DNA of 64,000 nucleotides, taken from the NCBI RefSeq assembly GCF_004379255.2, contig NC_056034.1, forward strand, positions 33,421,262 through 33,485,261, in the 5' to 3' direction. A program made the translations under genes and the position numbers. This stretch comes from Salvia splendens. Taxonomy: Eukaryota; Streptophyta; Magnoliopsida; Lamiales; Lamiaceae. Under the pieces are notes generated by a model. It saw only the letters and a program-made list of their open reading frames with translations. It searched no databases and was not told the DNA's origin. Below are positions 23,365 to 33,380 of the stretch, piece after piece (position 1 is the stretch's first letter; the number at the start of each line of letters is the position of its first letter).

Positions 23365-23923
23365 GGGCATCAATAACACAGGCGGGCTGGACCGTACCTG
23401 GGTCCCAGCCCGCATCCTGCGCGTTGGAGATGGGGGAGTTGCGGCCCAGGCCACGCCCGGTTGCGGCCTAGCCTAGGGTTATGGGGTGTTCGGGTCGGAC
23501 CCGAACCCCCAACTCTTTTTTTTTTAATTTTGAATTTTTGCCTATTTATATACCATTTGTTCAACATTCTTCCACCAATTTTTCACTTTATTCAACCTCT
23601 ATTTATAATTTTTTATTTTCTAGGATTTGTAATTTGTAATTTATGGGGTTTGTAATTTTTATTTTCTAGGATTTGTAATTTTTATTTCTAGGATTTGTAA
23701 TTTTTTATTTTCGAATGAACAATGAATTTTCCGTGTTTTAATTGTTCAACGTGTTCAATTTAATGAGTAAAATATGTTGTAGTTGTGAATAATGCAATTT
23801 AATACTTGGGGTCCTGATGGGAACTGCAAGGTTAGAGGAGTTGTGGACTGGGCCTCAAAATTAGGGGAATGATGACGTGGAGGGAACTTGAGGCCTGAAT
23901 CCGGGTAGGGGTTGTGGATGCTC
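23365..23923. mobile_element. Harbinger-like MITE, degenerate ends
   Basis: gggcatcaataac at the left and gttgtggatgctc at the right form imperfect inverted repeats. The flanks are taa and tat, so the target duplication has drifted or the border is off by a base. It has GC-rich ends and an AT-rich middle like the other Harbinger derivatives here. Confidence 0.55.
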
Positions 23924-24596
23924 TATATATTTTTGAATTTTATATCAGACTCCCAAGATCCGATTTGTTTGCCTACGTTGGATTCGGCCAAATTCCATAA
24001 GAAATTAAAAGTCCATCTAATTATTACCAAAATAATAGGAGTAGAATTTGCAAAAAAATTACTCCTACTACTTATTTTCATTATAAGTCGAAATAAATTT
24101 GCTAATGCCTAAAATTTTTCAAATATACAATAGACATGCTCCGACGCCTTAATATGGCTTGGTCCCTGCATGATTGACTCCAGTAGACAATTGTAGAGGT
24201 AATTAAGCAATTACTCATTGCTCAATTTTTATAAAAAATAAAATTTTTACTCATTTTCTCTTAATTTTGTTCTCTCTTTATTTTTTATTTTACATACTTC
24301 ATTAAATATTAATTGTATTTTCTTAAATTCCATGTCAAAAAATAGTTGATTATTTGAGAGAAAGAAGAAGGGTCAGTAAAACAGAACTGCAAACCTGCTG
24401 CAGGCACTATTTTTTTTTTGCAGTAGGTGTGGTGTAGACAATTGTACAGACTCATTTTTTATCTCCTTGTTACCGTAAATCTCCTTTTGCACACATTCAA
24501 AAGGCAAGCAACTGGAGAAATAAAAAGATAAAGTGGTCTAAAAAGAGGAGGTACATAGTAAAAGAGGTGTCTTTGTAAAAATGCTTTTCAGAAAGC

Positions 24597-24632
<36 letters not shown>

Positions 24633-24672
24633 AAAGGTGCTCAAAAACAATGTTTGTGAATCAAATGTAGCA
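23924..24672 (+). promoter_or_regulatory. Upstream region and 5' leader of the SARK-like gene
   Basis: The 750 bases before the kinase start have no gene. A (ga)n microsatellite of about 15 units (24599-24628) lies 45 bases before the predicted ATG and is probably within the 5' leader. GAGA tracts are common in plant leaders and promoters. No TATA box could be placed with confidence. Confidence 0.4.
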
Positions 24673-27600
24673 ATGATCATAACAATGTCTCTCCTTCCAA
24701 GCCACTACCTCCTCCTCTTCTCCCTTCCATTTTTCTTCACTCTTTCTGTCTCTTTTGAGCCCAGCAATCCAGAAGGTAACTTTCAACAGAGTACAAAAGC
24801 TCCATTTCTTCTTAATCGCAATGTATTGTTGTTTGTTTGTGGTGTGTAGTTGAAGCTCTGACTGCTGTGAGAGAAGGCCTCTCTGATCCTCATGGAGCTC
24901 TCAGCAATTGGGATGAGAACTCTGTGGACCCTTGTAGCTGGTCTATGATTACTTGCAATTCTAATGATCTTGTTACTGCCTTGTTGGTCTTCTTCCTTTT
25001 CCTTGATTTTGTTTTATTGCTGTTAAATATTGTATTTTTAGTATTTTATTGCTGTTAAAGATTGTATTTTTAATGCTGTTAAAGATTGTATTTTTACTGT
25101 TAAAGATTGGTGGTTTATGTTCTGGGCAGTGGAGCTCCAAGTCAGGGCTTATCAGGGTCATTGTCTTGGATGATTGCCAACCTTACAAATCTCAAGCAAA
25201 TGTAAGCAAATCACACACAACCTAAAGTTTGAATTTTGAAGGGACCATTCATGTTGAATTTTGTAATGCAGAATGTTGCAGAACAACAATATTTCTGGCC
25301 ATATTCCAAAGGAAATAGGCTATCTCCCAAATCTTCAGGCACTGGATCTCTCAAACAACAATTTACATGGTCATATCCCTGAGTCTTTAGGCCTCTTGAA
25401 CCACCTACAGTACATGTGAGTTCCCAATATTTTTTTTGAATTTACTTCTTTTCTTGGCAAAATATTATCCCTCTGTTTGACTTTCATTGTACTGTCTGTT
25501 TGATGTGGTTTGTCTTGTAATGAATATAGAAGGTTGAACAACAATAGCTTGAGTGGGCCTGTTCCTCTGCCTTTGGCCAATCTCCCTCGCCTTACTTTCT
25601 TGTGAGTATCAATCTTGCCATATTCTCTGAGTTTTCCTCATTTTTGTTCTGTAATGCTTATCTTAGTGCTGTGGGATTTGTTTTTCCACATGTGAATCAT
25701 GGGATGTTCTGTCTTTTTCTTGAATATTTCAGGGATTTGTCCTTCAATAATCTCAGTGGACCTATTCCTACTTTTCCAACCAAAACATTTAAGTAAGATT
25801 TATCACTACTGATTAATCACATTCACATATTATGACATTCATATCAGCTGTATTGAATGCTACAATTGTGTAAGACAAATGTTACTCTGCCACTCTCTGT
25901 GCCTTGTTTTGCTTTTTTTTTTATATTCATTTGTTTTAATTCATCAATTGTTTTGTTGCAGTATTCTTGGAAATCCTCTGATTTGTGGAAGCCACTCTAG
26001 TGAAAAATGCTCTGAATCCCTCCTGGCTAGCCCTCTTTCATTTGCCATCAACCCCTCTTCTGGTAAACTTGATGATGCTCTCTTGTTCTCTGTTCGATGT
26101 CGTTTAAACTCGGATCAATTTGCTCATTTTGTGGTGAAATATCAGGAAAGTCCAAGACCAAGAAAATAGCAATTGCACTTGGAGTGAGCATTATATTTGT
26201 CTCCATTTTAGTCTTAGTATTAGGCTTTCTACTCCACAAACGAACCGAGAAGAGGAAGCGGTCTGTTCTAAACATTACAGGTATGCGATAACTTTGCTAA
26301 TAACACGTTCCTCGTTTTGTATTTTTCGTAACTGTGTAGTGTTATTTTAACACTGTAGATGTTCAAGAAGAGGACCTTATAAGACTAGGGAACCTCAAGA
26401 GCTTCTCCATCACAGAGATACGACGTGCCACAAATAACTTCAGCTCCAAAAACATACTTGGTGCTGGGGGATTTGGCAATGTTTACCGCGGGAAATTGGA
26501 AGATGGAACGCTGGTTGCAGTGAAGCGACTAAAGGATCTGACAGGAACTACCGGGATATCACAGTTTAGAACGGAGCTTGAGATGATCAGCCTGGCGGTT
26601 CACAGGAACTTGCTTCGTATATTTGGATACTGTGCCACCCAAAATGAGAGGCTTCTTGTGTACCCTTACATGTCTAATGGCAGCGTCGCGTCAAGGCTTA
26701 GAGGTAGCTTCAGTTCCTCTTTTTTGGAGACTGCTAATTTGCTAGCATTCTTGTTTGAAACATTTTCATAGAAGAAAAACAGTTGCACATATCTAATCAT
26801 GAAATTTGAGATCACAGAATGGCTAAGACTTGCAAGAAAAGAGCTTAAATCAAATGCATAATGTTTTAGTAGTCTGTTTAAATTATTAGGTGATAAAACA
26901 TGTGTGCCATTTTTTGTTGTTACAAGGGAAACTGGGGCTTGACTGGAACACGAGGAAGAGGATTGCAATCGGGGCTTCAAGGGGTTTACTGTACCTGCAC
27001 GAGCAATGTGATCCAAAGATAATCCACCGAGATGTCAAGGCTGCCAATATCTTGCTGGACGACTACTGTGAGGCGGTTGTGGGAGACTTTGGGCTTGCAA
27101 AGCTGCTCGATCACGGTGAATCTCATGTTACCACAGCTGTCCGTGGCACTGTAGGCCACATCGCGCCAGAGTACCTCTCCACCGGCCAGTCATCAGACAA
27201 GACCGATGTGTTTGGATTCGGGATCCTCCTGCTGGAGCTGATTACAGGAATGCGAGCTCTCGAGTTTGGGAAAACCGTGAGCCAGAAAGGAGCCATGCTA
27301 GAATGGGTAATGTGTGTTTGTTTGATCACTAAGTGGACTAGAACTAATACAAGATTTGACATTTTAGGTAAAGAAGGTTCAGCAAGAGAAGAAAATTGAG
27401 TTATTGGTGGACAAAGAGCTTGGGATGAAGTATGACAGGATTGAGGTGGGGGAGATGCTGCAAGTGGCTCTGCTTTGCACTCAGTACCTACCGGCCCACC
27501 GGCCTAAAATGGCCGACGTTGTGAGGATGCTCGAAGGCGACGGCCTTGCTGAAAAATGGGCAGCATCGCATAGCTACATTGACAGCAGCACCACTTCAAA

Positions 27601-27703
27601 GAGCAAGCTGCATGATTGTAATGAGTTAAGCATATTTGGGATGGAGAAGAGCATAGATGATGATTGTGATGCCAACTGCATTGAACTTTCTGGTCCAAGG
27701 TAA
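24673..27703 (+). CDS. SARK: SARK-like LRR receptor-like serine/threonine kinase
   Basis: Eleven exons: 24673-24775, 24850-24982, 25130-25201, 25272-25415, 25530-25601, 25733-25792, 25962-26062, 26146-26280, 26359-26703, 26927-27306 and 27368-27703. All introns are GT-AG and the joined length (1881) is a multiple of three, giving 626 aa. Order: signal peptide (residues about 1-28), LRR N-terminal cap with [11 protein letters not shown], about four to five leucine-rich repeats, a juxtamembrane stretch, membrane helix (about 236-258), then an RD kinase with GAGGFGNVY (about 307-315), [24 protein letters not shown] and IAPEYL. It ends ELSGPR, as subfamily II members NIK and SARK do. Details (PTFPTKTFN before the cysteine pair) fit the Arabidopsis At4g30520/At2g23950 (SARK) branch better than NIK. 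Family members act at the plasma membrane; SARK is linked to leaf senescence. A second in-frame ATG at 24685 could be the start. Confidence 0.9.
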
Positions 27704-27720
27704 TTAGAAAAAAAAGAGAA

Positions 27721-27726
27721 AATAAA
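27721..27726 (+). terminator. Possible poly(A) signal of the SARK-like gene
   Basis: An aataaa hexamer lies 18 bases after the stop codon. Plant near-upstream elements are usually 10-30 bases before cleavage, so this would give a very short 3' UTR; later sites are possible. Confidence 0.35.
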
Positions 27727-27971
27727 TCGAGCTTTGGATTGGGGGAGAGAGTTTTAGTAGGCCATGCCACACCACTTCATTTGTACTTCTATTCTTGTGA
27801 TGTACATATCTAAAAATCCTGTCTTTTTATTTAGGATTGTGATTTTTTTGGTCCTTGTAATATGTTGATGTAATATTATGTGGATACATGGTTCCGAATT
27901 CATGAATGTATAATTAAGGAGAAAATTAAATGACTTGTAAAAAAGAGAGTGCATTCATCGAAAAACAAGCT

Positions 27972-28166
27972 AATACTCCCTTTGTCCACCATTAGGAGTC
28001 TTATTTCTTGGCGGCATGAGTTTTAAGAAATGTTAATAAAAGTGGGTTAAAAAAAAGTTAGTGGAATAGGGGTCCCACTTACATATATTAATTTTAAATA
28101 AAATGTGAATGGAATGAGTTAGTGAAATGTGAGACTATATTACCATTTATGGTAAAAGTGGACCTG
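27972..28166. mobile_element. Stowaway-like MITE fragment
   Basis: It starts tactccctttgtccaccattaggagtc, carries typical Stowaway words (ttttaagaaatgttaat, gtggaat), but the complementary right end is missing. It stops where a 78-base repeat begins (28167). Confidence 0.5.
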
Positions 28167-28244
28167 AACTCAACAAATTTTGTGATTTGGTATTGATATA
28201 ATTGAGGATATTTTATTCTCTTTTAAAAGTGGAAGAGGATAGTG
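28167..28244 (+). repeat. Direct repeat copy 1 (78 bases)
   Basis: The segment from aactcaacaaatttt to ggatagtg is repeated at 30981-31058 with only two visible differences in 78 bases. The sequence between the copies is about 2.7 kb. No coding content. Confidence 0.85.
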
Positions 28245-28448
28245 CATGTAGTGTGTAAAATTTGTGGTGTATGTAGTGTTTGAAATGTGTATAGTGTATG
28301 AAATGAGTGAAATTTGTGTAGTGTGTGAAATGTGTGTAGTGTGTGTAAGGTGTGAAATGTGTGTAGTGTGTGCAAGGTGTGTAGTGTGTGAAACGTGTGA
28401 AGTGTGTGTGTGTAATGTGTGTAGTGTAAGTGAAATGTGTGTAGTTGG
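28245..28448 (+). repeat. GT-rich minisatellite
   Basis: About 200 bases of imperfect units of the type tgtgtagtgtgtgaaa. It starts exactly where the 78-base direct repeat ends. One strand is almost free of cytosine. A frame through it (28264-28464) is only a translation of the repeat. Confidence 0.85.
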
Positions 28449-29361
28449 TAGTGAAGCTATCTAATTTTATGATTATTTGAAATTCTAATTTTCTACTTTT
28501 GATATGGAATTTAAATCGTAGAATTAAAATTTTTGGAACTATAATTCAATTCTAATTCTATACATTTTTGTGATACCAAACAATGAAATTGGAATTGAAG
28601 CCTCCAATTCCAATTCCAATTCCATAGCTCCAATTCCATGTTCCCAAACCCACCCTAAATCTATTTTTTATCATAAAAATTAGTATTCTATTTTTATTTT
28701 TTGCAATATAGTGGAGTACTACTAGTACTGTATTCTTTTTCTGTCTTACGTTTTATTGTTTACTCTATCTCTATGTAGTAGTATTTAACTTCAATTAATA
28801 ATATTTCAGTTAATTTTCCTATTTTCCACTCATTCTACTTTACAAATTTTACTATGTAGAGTTGTAGACCAATACCATGATTACTGGCAGTGGATGAGGG
28901 AGTATAATTTTGTAATAAACATAAATTCAAATTTTCAGTTTCCATTAGTGGTAAATTCTTTTGTGGATAAAATTTTGTTTTATGTTATGGGAGCTTAGCT
29001 GCATTCGAACATCTAACTTTATGATTAATTCAAATAGATAAGTTTCACGTGGTGAACAAAATAAATTGTTTTAATAGTAAAACTGTGACTTAGAGAGTTG
29101 GCGTTCTACGTTATTGGTTCATTTATGCCCATACATATATAAAATATGTACGGTTATTATTACTGAAATATTTTATTGAGATCCAACAGGGTAAAATGAG
29201 ATGATTATTAGGTAAAATGAGATGATTATTGGTAGATAGATGGAGTATAAATATAAAGACTATTGTGCAACATACAATTTTCATAACTTAGCTTTGTTAT
29301 GAATGAAATTAATAGGTACACATTCCACTAGCTCATTTCACTCACATTTTATTTAAAACTA
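28449..29361. other. AT-rich intergenic sequence
   Basis: No gene seen. Small ttccaa repeats lie near 28596-28640, and a doubled aggtaaaatgagatgattatt word at 29189-29232. Confidence 0.45.
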
Positions 29362-29613
29362 TTCCCTCCTTTCCGGATAATTCGTCTCACTTTGACCCGA
29401 CACGTGTTTTAAGAAATGTAATGAAAAGTGAGTTGAAAAAGATAGTGGAATGTGGGTCCTACTTTTATATATTAGTTTTATAGTAAAATGTGAGTAGAAA
29501 TGAGTTAGTGGAATATGAGATCCACTACAAAAAATGGTAAAAGTGAAATGAGACAAATTATGTGGGACGGATCGAAATGGAAAAATGGGACAAATTATCC
29601 GGGACGGAGGGAG
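29362..29613. mobile_element. Stowaway MITE
   Basis: The 252-base element starts ttccctcctttccggataa and ends ttatccgggacggagggag, which are inverted repeats, flanked by ta at 29360-29361 and 29614-29615. The interior has the usual Stowaway words. Confidence 0.75.
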
Positions 29614-29756
29614 TAATATATATACAAATGAGACTCTTATTCCACTAAACTTTTCTACCTATTTTTCTTAACATTTCTTAAAACTCGTGCTAGAAAGAAA
29701 TGAGATTCCTAATGGTGAACGATGAGAGTAATATGCAAGTATACATGTTATTCTAA

Positions 29757-29938
29757 TACCCCCTCCGCCTGATATTAGGAGTCCCGTTTGAGTTCGGCAC
29801 GAGTTTTAAGAAATATAAAGGAAGGTGGGTAGAAAAATGATAGTGAAATATGAGTGGAATGAGTTAATAAAATGTGTGGTATATCTACTCTTCGTAGTAA
29901 AAGTAAATTGAGACTCCTAATAACAAAAGAAGAAAGAA
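29757..29938. mobile_element. Stowaway-like MITE, degenerate
   Basis: It starts ccccctccgcctgatattaggagtc and ends gactcctaataacaaaagaag, imperfect inverted repeats with Stowaway-like interior words. The right terminus has decayed, so the border is approximate. Confidence 0.5.
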
Positions 29939-29965
29939 TTATAAATAAAGGTAGGTAAACATAGA

Positions 29966-30252
29966 GATGCATGCTGTTATGGTTCGGAATCGCCGGTCCC
30001 AGTTTTGGGTTCTGATTCCAAAACCAACGGTTACGGTTTCGGTTCGGAAATGCCGGTTTTCCACTATTCCAAACCGCAGGTTTCCGACAGTTTTTGTGGT
30101 TTCGACTCGGTTTCAAGGATTTCCGGTGGTTTTTTGCAGTACCGCCACGATTTCGATTTCGGAATTTTGGAACCTGAACCGAACCACGGTTCAAAAAGTG
30201 ATAGTTTCGATACCATTTAAATTTCACGGTCCTGGTTCGAAACCATAATTGC
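29966..30252. repeat. Segment of clustered ggttcggnnnccgg-type words (hAT-end-like)
   Basis: About 280 bases are dense in ggttcgg, ccggttt and tttcgg words in both orientations, the composition seen in subterminal regions of some plant hAT elements. Ends tatggttcgg and ccata are loosely inverted, but I found no 8-base target duplication. Frames through it are translations of this repeat. Confidence 0.35.
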
Positions 30253-30980
30253 CTATTACAGCTTTGCGGTTAACCACCCAAATCATAAACCTAGGGCATC
30301 TATAAGTAAACATGAGTACTAAATCACATGAACTAAAGTTTAATTCTAAGTATTGAAATATGACTATCTTAAATAATTGGGTTTTAAAATAATACAATAA
30401 ACTAGTAATAAATTGAAATGCAAAGTAACAGGTATATAAAGTTTGAGAATAAATTAAATATTGCGTTAAGAAAAAGTGATTGAAATATTATAGTGAAAAA
30501 TGATATGAGTTTTGATAATTATCTTGTCATTTAAAAATAGATTAATTTTGAAATGACACGAGTTTAAAAACATAGTAATTAATAAAATAATTATAAAAGA
30601 GAAAAAAGAAAAAGTGATTGAAATATTACTAAAAAGACGAAGTGAGTATTTTTTTAGTGACTATGAGAATTAATAAGACCAATCACATATTCTAGACCTC
30701 CTTTCGGACAATCTATACCGTTGATTATTCTGAAGTCTCTGTTAAAACACATTTGTTATAATTGTGTATTAACACTCTATCCATGTCTATTTAGTTGGAT
30801 ACCACTATTTAATTTAGTTTATATTTTAAAAAATATAAAAAAATAAATGAAAAGCTATTTTAAAATATAAATAAATGAATTAATAGAATGCACTATGATT
30901 TATTTATTAAAATAATAAAAATAAAATATAATATTTAACAAAATATATCAAAATGGCAAGATTTTGGAGACCTAAAATAA
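30253..30980. other. AT-rich intergenic sequence
   Basis: No gene or clear element seen. Confidence 0.4.
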
Positions 30981-31058
30981 AACTCAACAAATTTTATGAT
31001 GTGGTATTGATATAATTGAGGATATTTTATTCTCTTTTAAAAGTGGAAGAGGATAGTG
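30981..31058 (+). repeat. Direct repeat copy 2 (78 bases)
   Basis: Second copy of 28167-28244, in the same orientation. The flanking sequences differ, so only this block was duplicated. Confidence 0.85.
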
Positions 31059-31176
31059 ACTGCGTCATGGGTGAATGGGGGCCCATGCCCCATATTGTGG
31101 CCCATTTCCCGTCTGATAACGACGTTTAACTGATAAGATTCAACATTCTTTACAATTCCAACACGTATTGCATTTA

Positions 31177-32411
31177 GGTCACCCGCAACGCAGCGCGGCA
31201 CCGTCCCGCGTTCCGTCGCGGAGGGACGGAACACTCGCGCGATGCGTTACGGCACATCGTCCCGTCCCGCACCCGTCCCGCGACCCGTGCATGCGAGACA
31301 CGGGACGGGCTGTCACGCCACGCGCCGTGGCGACGTGGCGCGCCACTGCGCCATGCGTGACGCCCACTCGCCGGCCCGTGAGTGGGCGTCGTCACGCTGA
31401 CGCAATAAATTATTTTTTTTAAAAAACTTGAATTTTTAAAAAAATACTTTTTATTTATAAAAATTATTTTTATATTTAAAAACAATTTTACAAATAAATA
31501 AATACAAGAAATTCGTTATAGCCCATATATATTTGATGGGCTTGCGAATTTATAAAATAATTCTTGGTTGTTTCTCTTTTATAGAGACATCCTTGAATGT
31601 TTTATGTTTCACTTTCGATGTGGGACAAACTCATTCTTGGTTGTTTCTCTTTTATAGTGACATCCTTGAATGTTTTATGTTTCACTTTCGCTGTGAGACA
31701 AACTCATTCTTGGTTGTTTCTCTTTTATAAAGAAAACCTTGAATGTTTTATGTTTCACTTTCGATGTGGGACAAAATCATTCTTGGTTGTTTCTCTTTTA
31801 TAGAGACATCCTTGAATGTTTTATGTCTCACTTTCGATGTGGAACAAACTCATTTTTGGTAGTTTCTCTTTTATAGAGACATCCTTGAATGTTTTATGTT
31901 TCACTTTCAATGTGGGACAAAATCATTCTTGGTTGTTTCTCTTTTATAGAGATATCCTTGAATGTTTTATGTCTCACTTTCGATGTGGGACAAACTAATT
32001 CTTGGTTGTTTCTCTTTTATAGAGACATCCTTGAATGATTTTGTTACACATCAAAAGTGAAACATAAAACATTCAAGGATGTCTCTATAAAATTGTATTT
32101 TAAATTATGTCATTTTTATTTTTAGGATTTTAATTATGTCTTTTTTTTTTAAAATTTTAAGTTGTATTTTTATTTTATGTTGTAATGTTATTTTAATTTT
32201 AATGACGTGTGTTTGTTTTAATTGAATTGGGTTGGAAATAAAAATAAAAAATGAAATTGAATGAATAGTAATTTAAGGGACGATTTAAGGGACAGAGCGT
32301 TGCAGGTTCCGTCCCTTAGTTAAGGGATGAAGTAAAAAAGTATAGTGGGGTCCTTAAATAGTAGTTTAAGGGACGGTTAAGGGACGGTGAGGGACAGCGC
32401 AGTGGATGCTC
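31177..32411. mobile_element. Harbinger-like element carrying a tandem array
   Basis: The 1235-base element is flanked by tta at 31174-31176 and 32412-32414. The left end (ggtcacccgcaacgcagcg) and right end (cgcagtggatgctc) are imperfect inverted repeats. GC-rich ends with repeated gggacgg/ccgtccc words enclose an AT-rich core. It encodes no transposase. The core contains the 73-base tandem array at 31557-32037 and an inverted partial copy. Confidence 0.65.
31557..32092 (-). repeat. 73-base tandem array, each unit resembling an snRNA promoter
   Basis: Seven near-identical units of exactly 73 bases (for example attcttggttgtttctc, then ttttatagagacatccttg, then the gatgtgggacaaa part) are followed by one partial inverted copy (32043-32092). 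Read on the minus strand, units contain gtcccacatcg, matching the plant snRNA upstream sequence element RTCCCACATCG, at 31616-31626, 31762-31772 and 31981-31991, with variants of one to three mismatches at 31689, 31835 and 31908. Each is followed after exactly 32 bases by TATAAAA. The centre-to-centre distance of about 41 bases is that known for Pol II-type plant snRNA promoters. No snRNA sequence follows. Confidence 0.8.
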
Positions 32412-32414
32412 TTA

Positions 32415-33380
32415 CCACTGGAATAAAACTCCCAACTTTTTGTTAGCAATTTTATGACCAAATTTACCCCTGCATCACCAATTATTTCCAAGACGAATTA
32501 GTAATATTTTAACAGATTATTGCTGTCATTATCATTTTGTTAAGACGTTGTATATTCTATACTTCCATAAACCAATGAGCCGCTATTTTCATCATTATAA
32601 TTGTATTTATTTATTTATGGGCTATTTTGTAAATTGACGTAGTGCGATGAAAGTGACATCAAACCAAGTCAAAATGAATATTAATTGAATATACACGCAT
32701 CACTCAACTACTTCACGAGGAGAAAAAATAGTAATTAAAGAAGGCTATCAATATGCAATGATGACACTATGTCACATAATTAAGCCTATTAACATAAGAT
32801 AAGATAAAATAAGATAAGATAAGATGAAACACTAGTATTAAAATAAATTGAGTCCCATCTTCCAAGTGCTCAGCTCCTCAGATATAGGGGAATTATATAA
32901 TTTCTCAAGTCTCTATTTTTCACTTTTTTTAAGCACTTCTATTGATTCAATTTTTTGGAGAATTACTCACCGTTATTCATACAAGCATCGCATATAGATT
33001 ATAATTATGTTATGCATGTGCATGTATCTTATTTTGGCATTTTCATCAATCAGGTATTATTTTTCTCAAGATTTTGAATTTTGGTCAAAATTTAGTGCAT
33101 AATCATGCCACTTTTTTTTTTTTTTTTTTCTCTAGACTAAATTGCCAGGTTTATGACTTGTTTGATTCAATTGGCAGTGTAAAAAATGCAAGATTATGTA
33201 TTTACTAATTTAAAACAGAAATTAGGTTCATGGGCATTTGGAAAGCAATTTCCAACTTGATGGAGTATTATTTTACAAGGTTGATTCTTTTATATGTTAT
33301 GATACTCATCCATTGATCTTCTTCACTGCAGTTTCCTTCCCACATCAAAAACTATTGAATTTTGAGTTTTGCATCAAAAA
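32415..33380 (+). other. Intergenic region upstream of the AFG1-like gene
   Basis: No gene seen. An aagat-type short tandem repeat lies at about 32789-32826, and a long t-run at 33111-33129. The region just before 33381 is presumably promoter and 5' leader. Confidence 0.4.

Noticed and set aside
31168..31485. Overlapping ORFs on both strands in the GC-rich end of the 31177-32411 element
   Set aside because: Produced by repeated gggacgg/ccgtccc words of the terminal region; no conserved motif.
31557..32040. Regular repeats that could suggest a CRISPR-like array
   Set aside because: Units are contiguous 73-base tandem repeats with no unique spacers, in a plant nuclear context.
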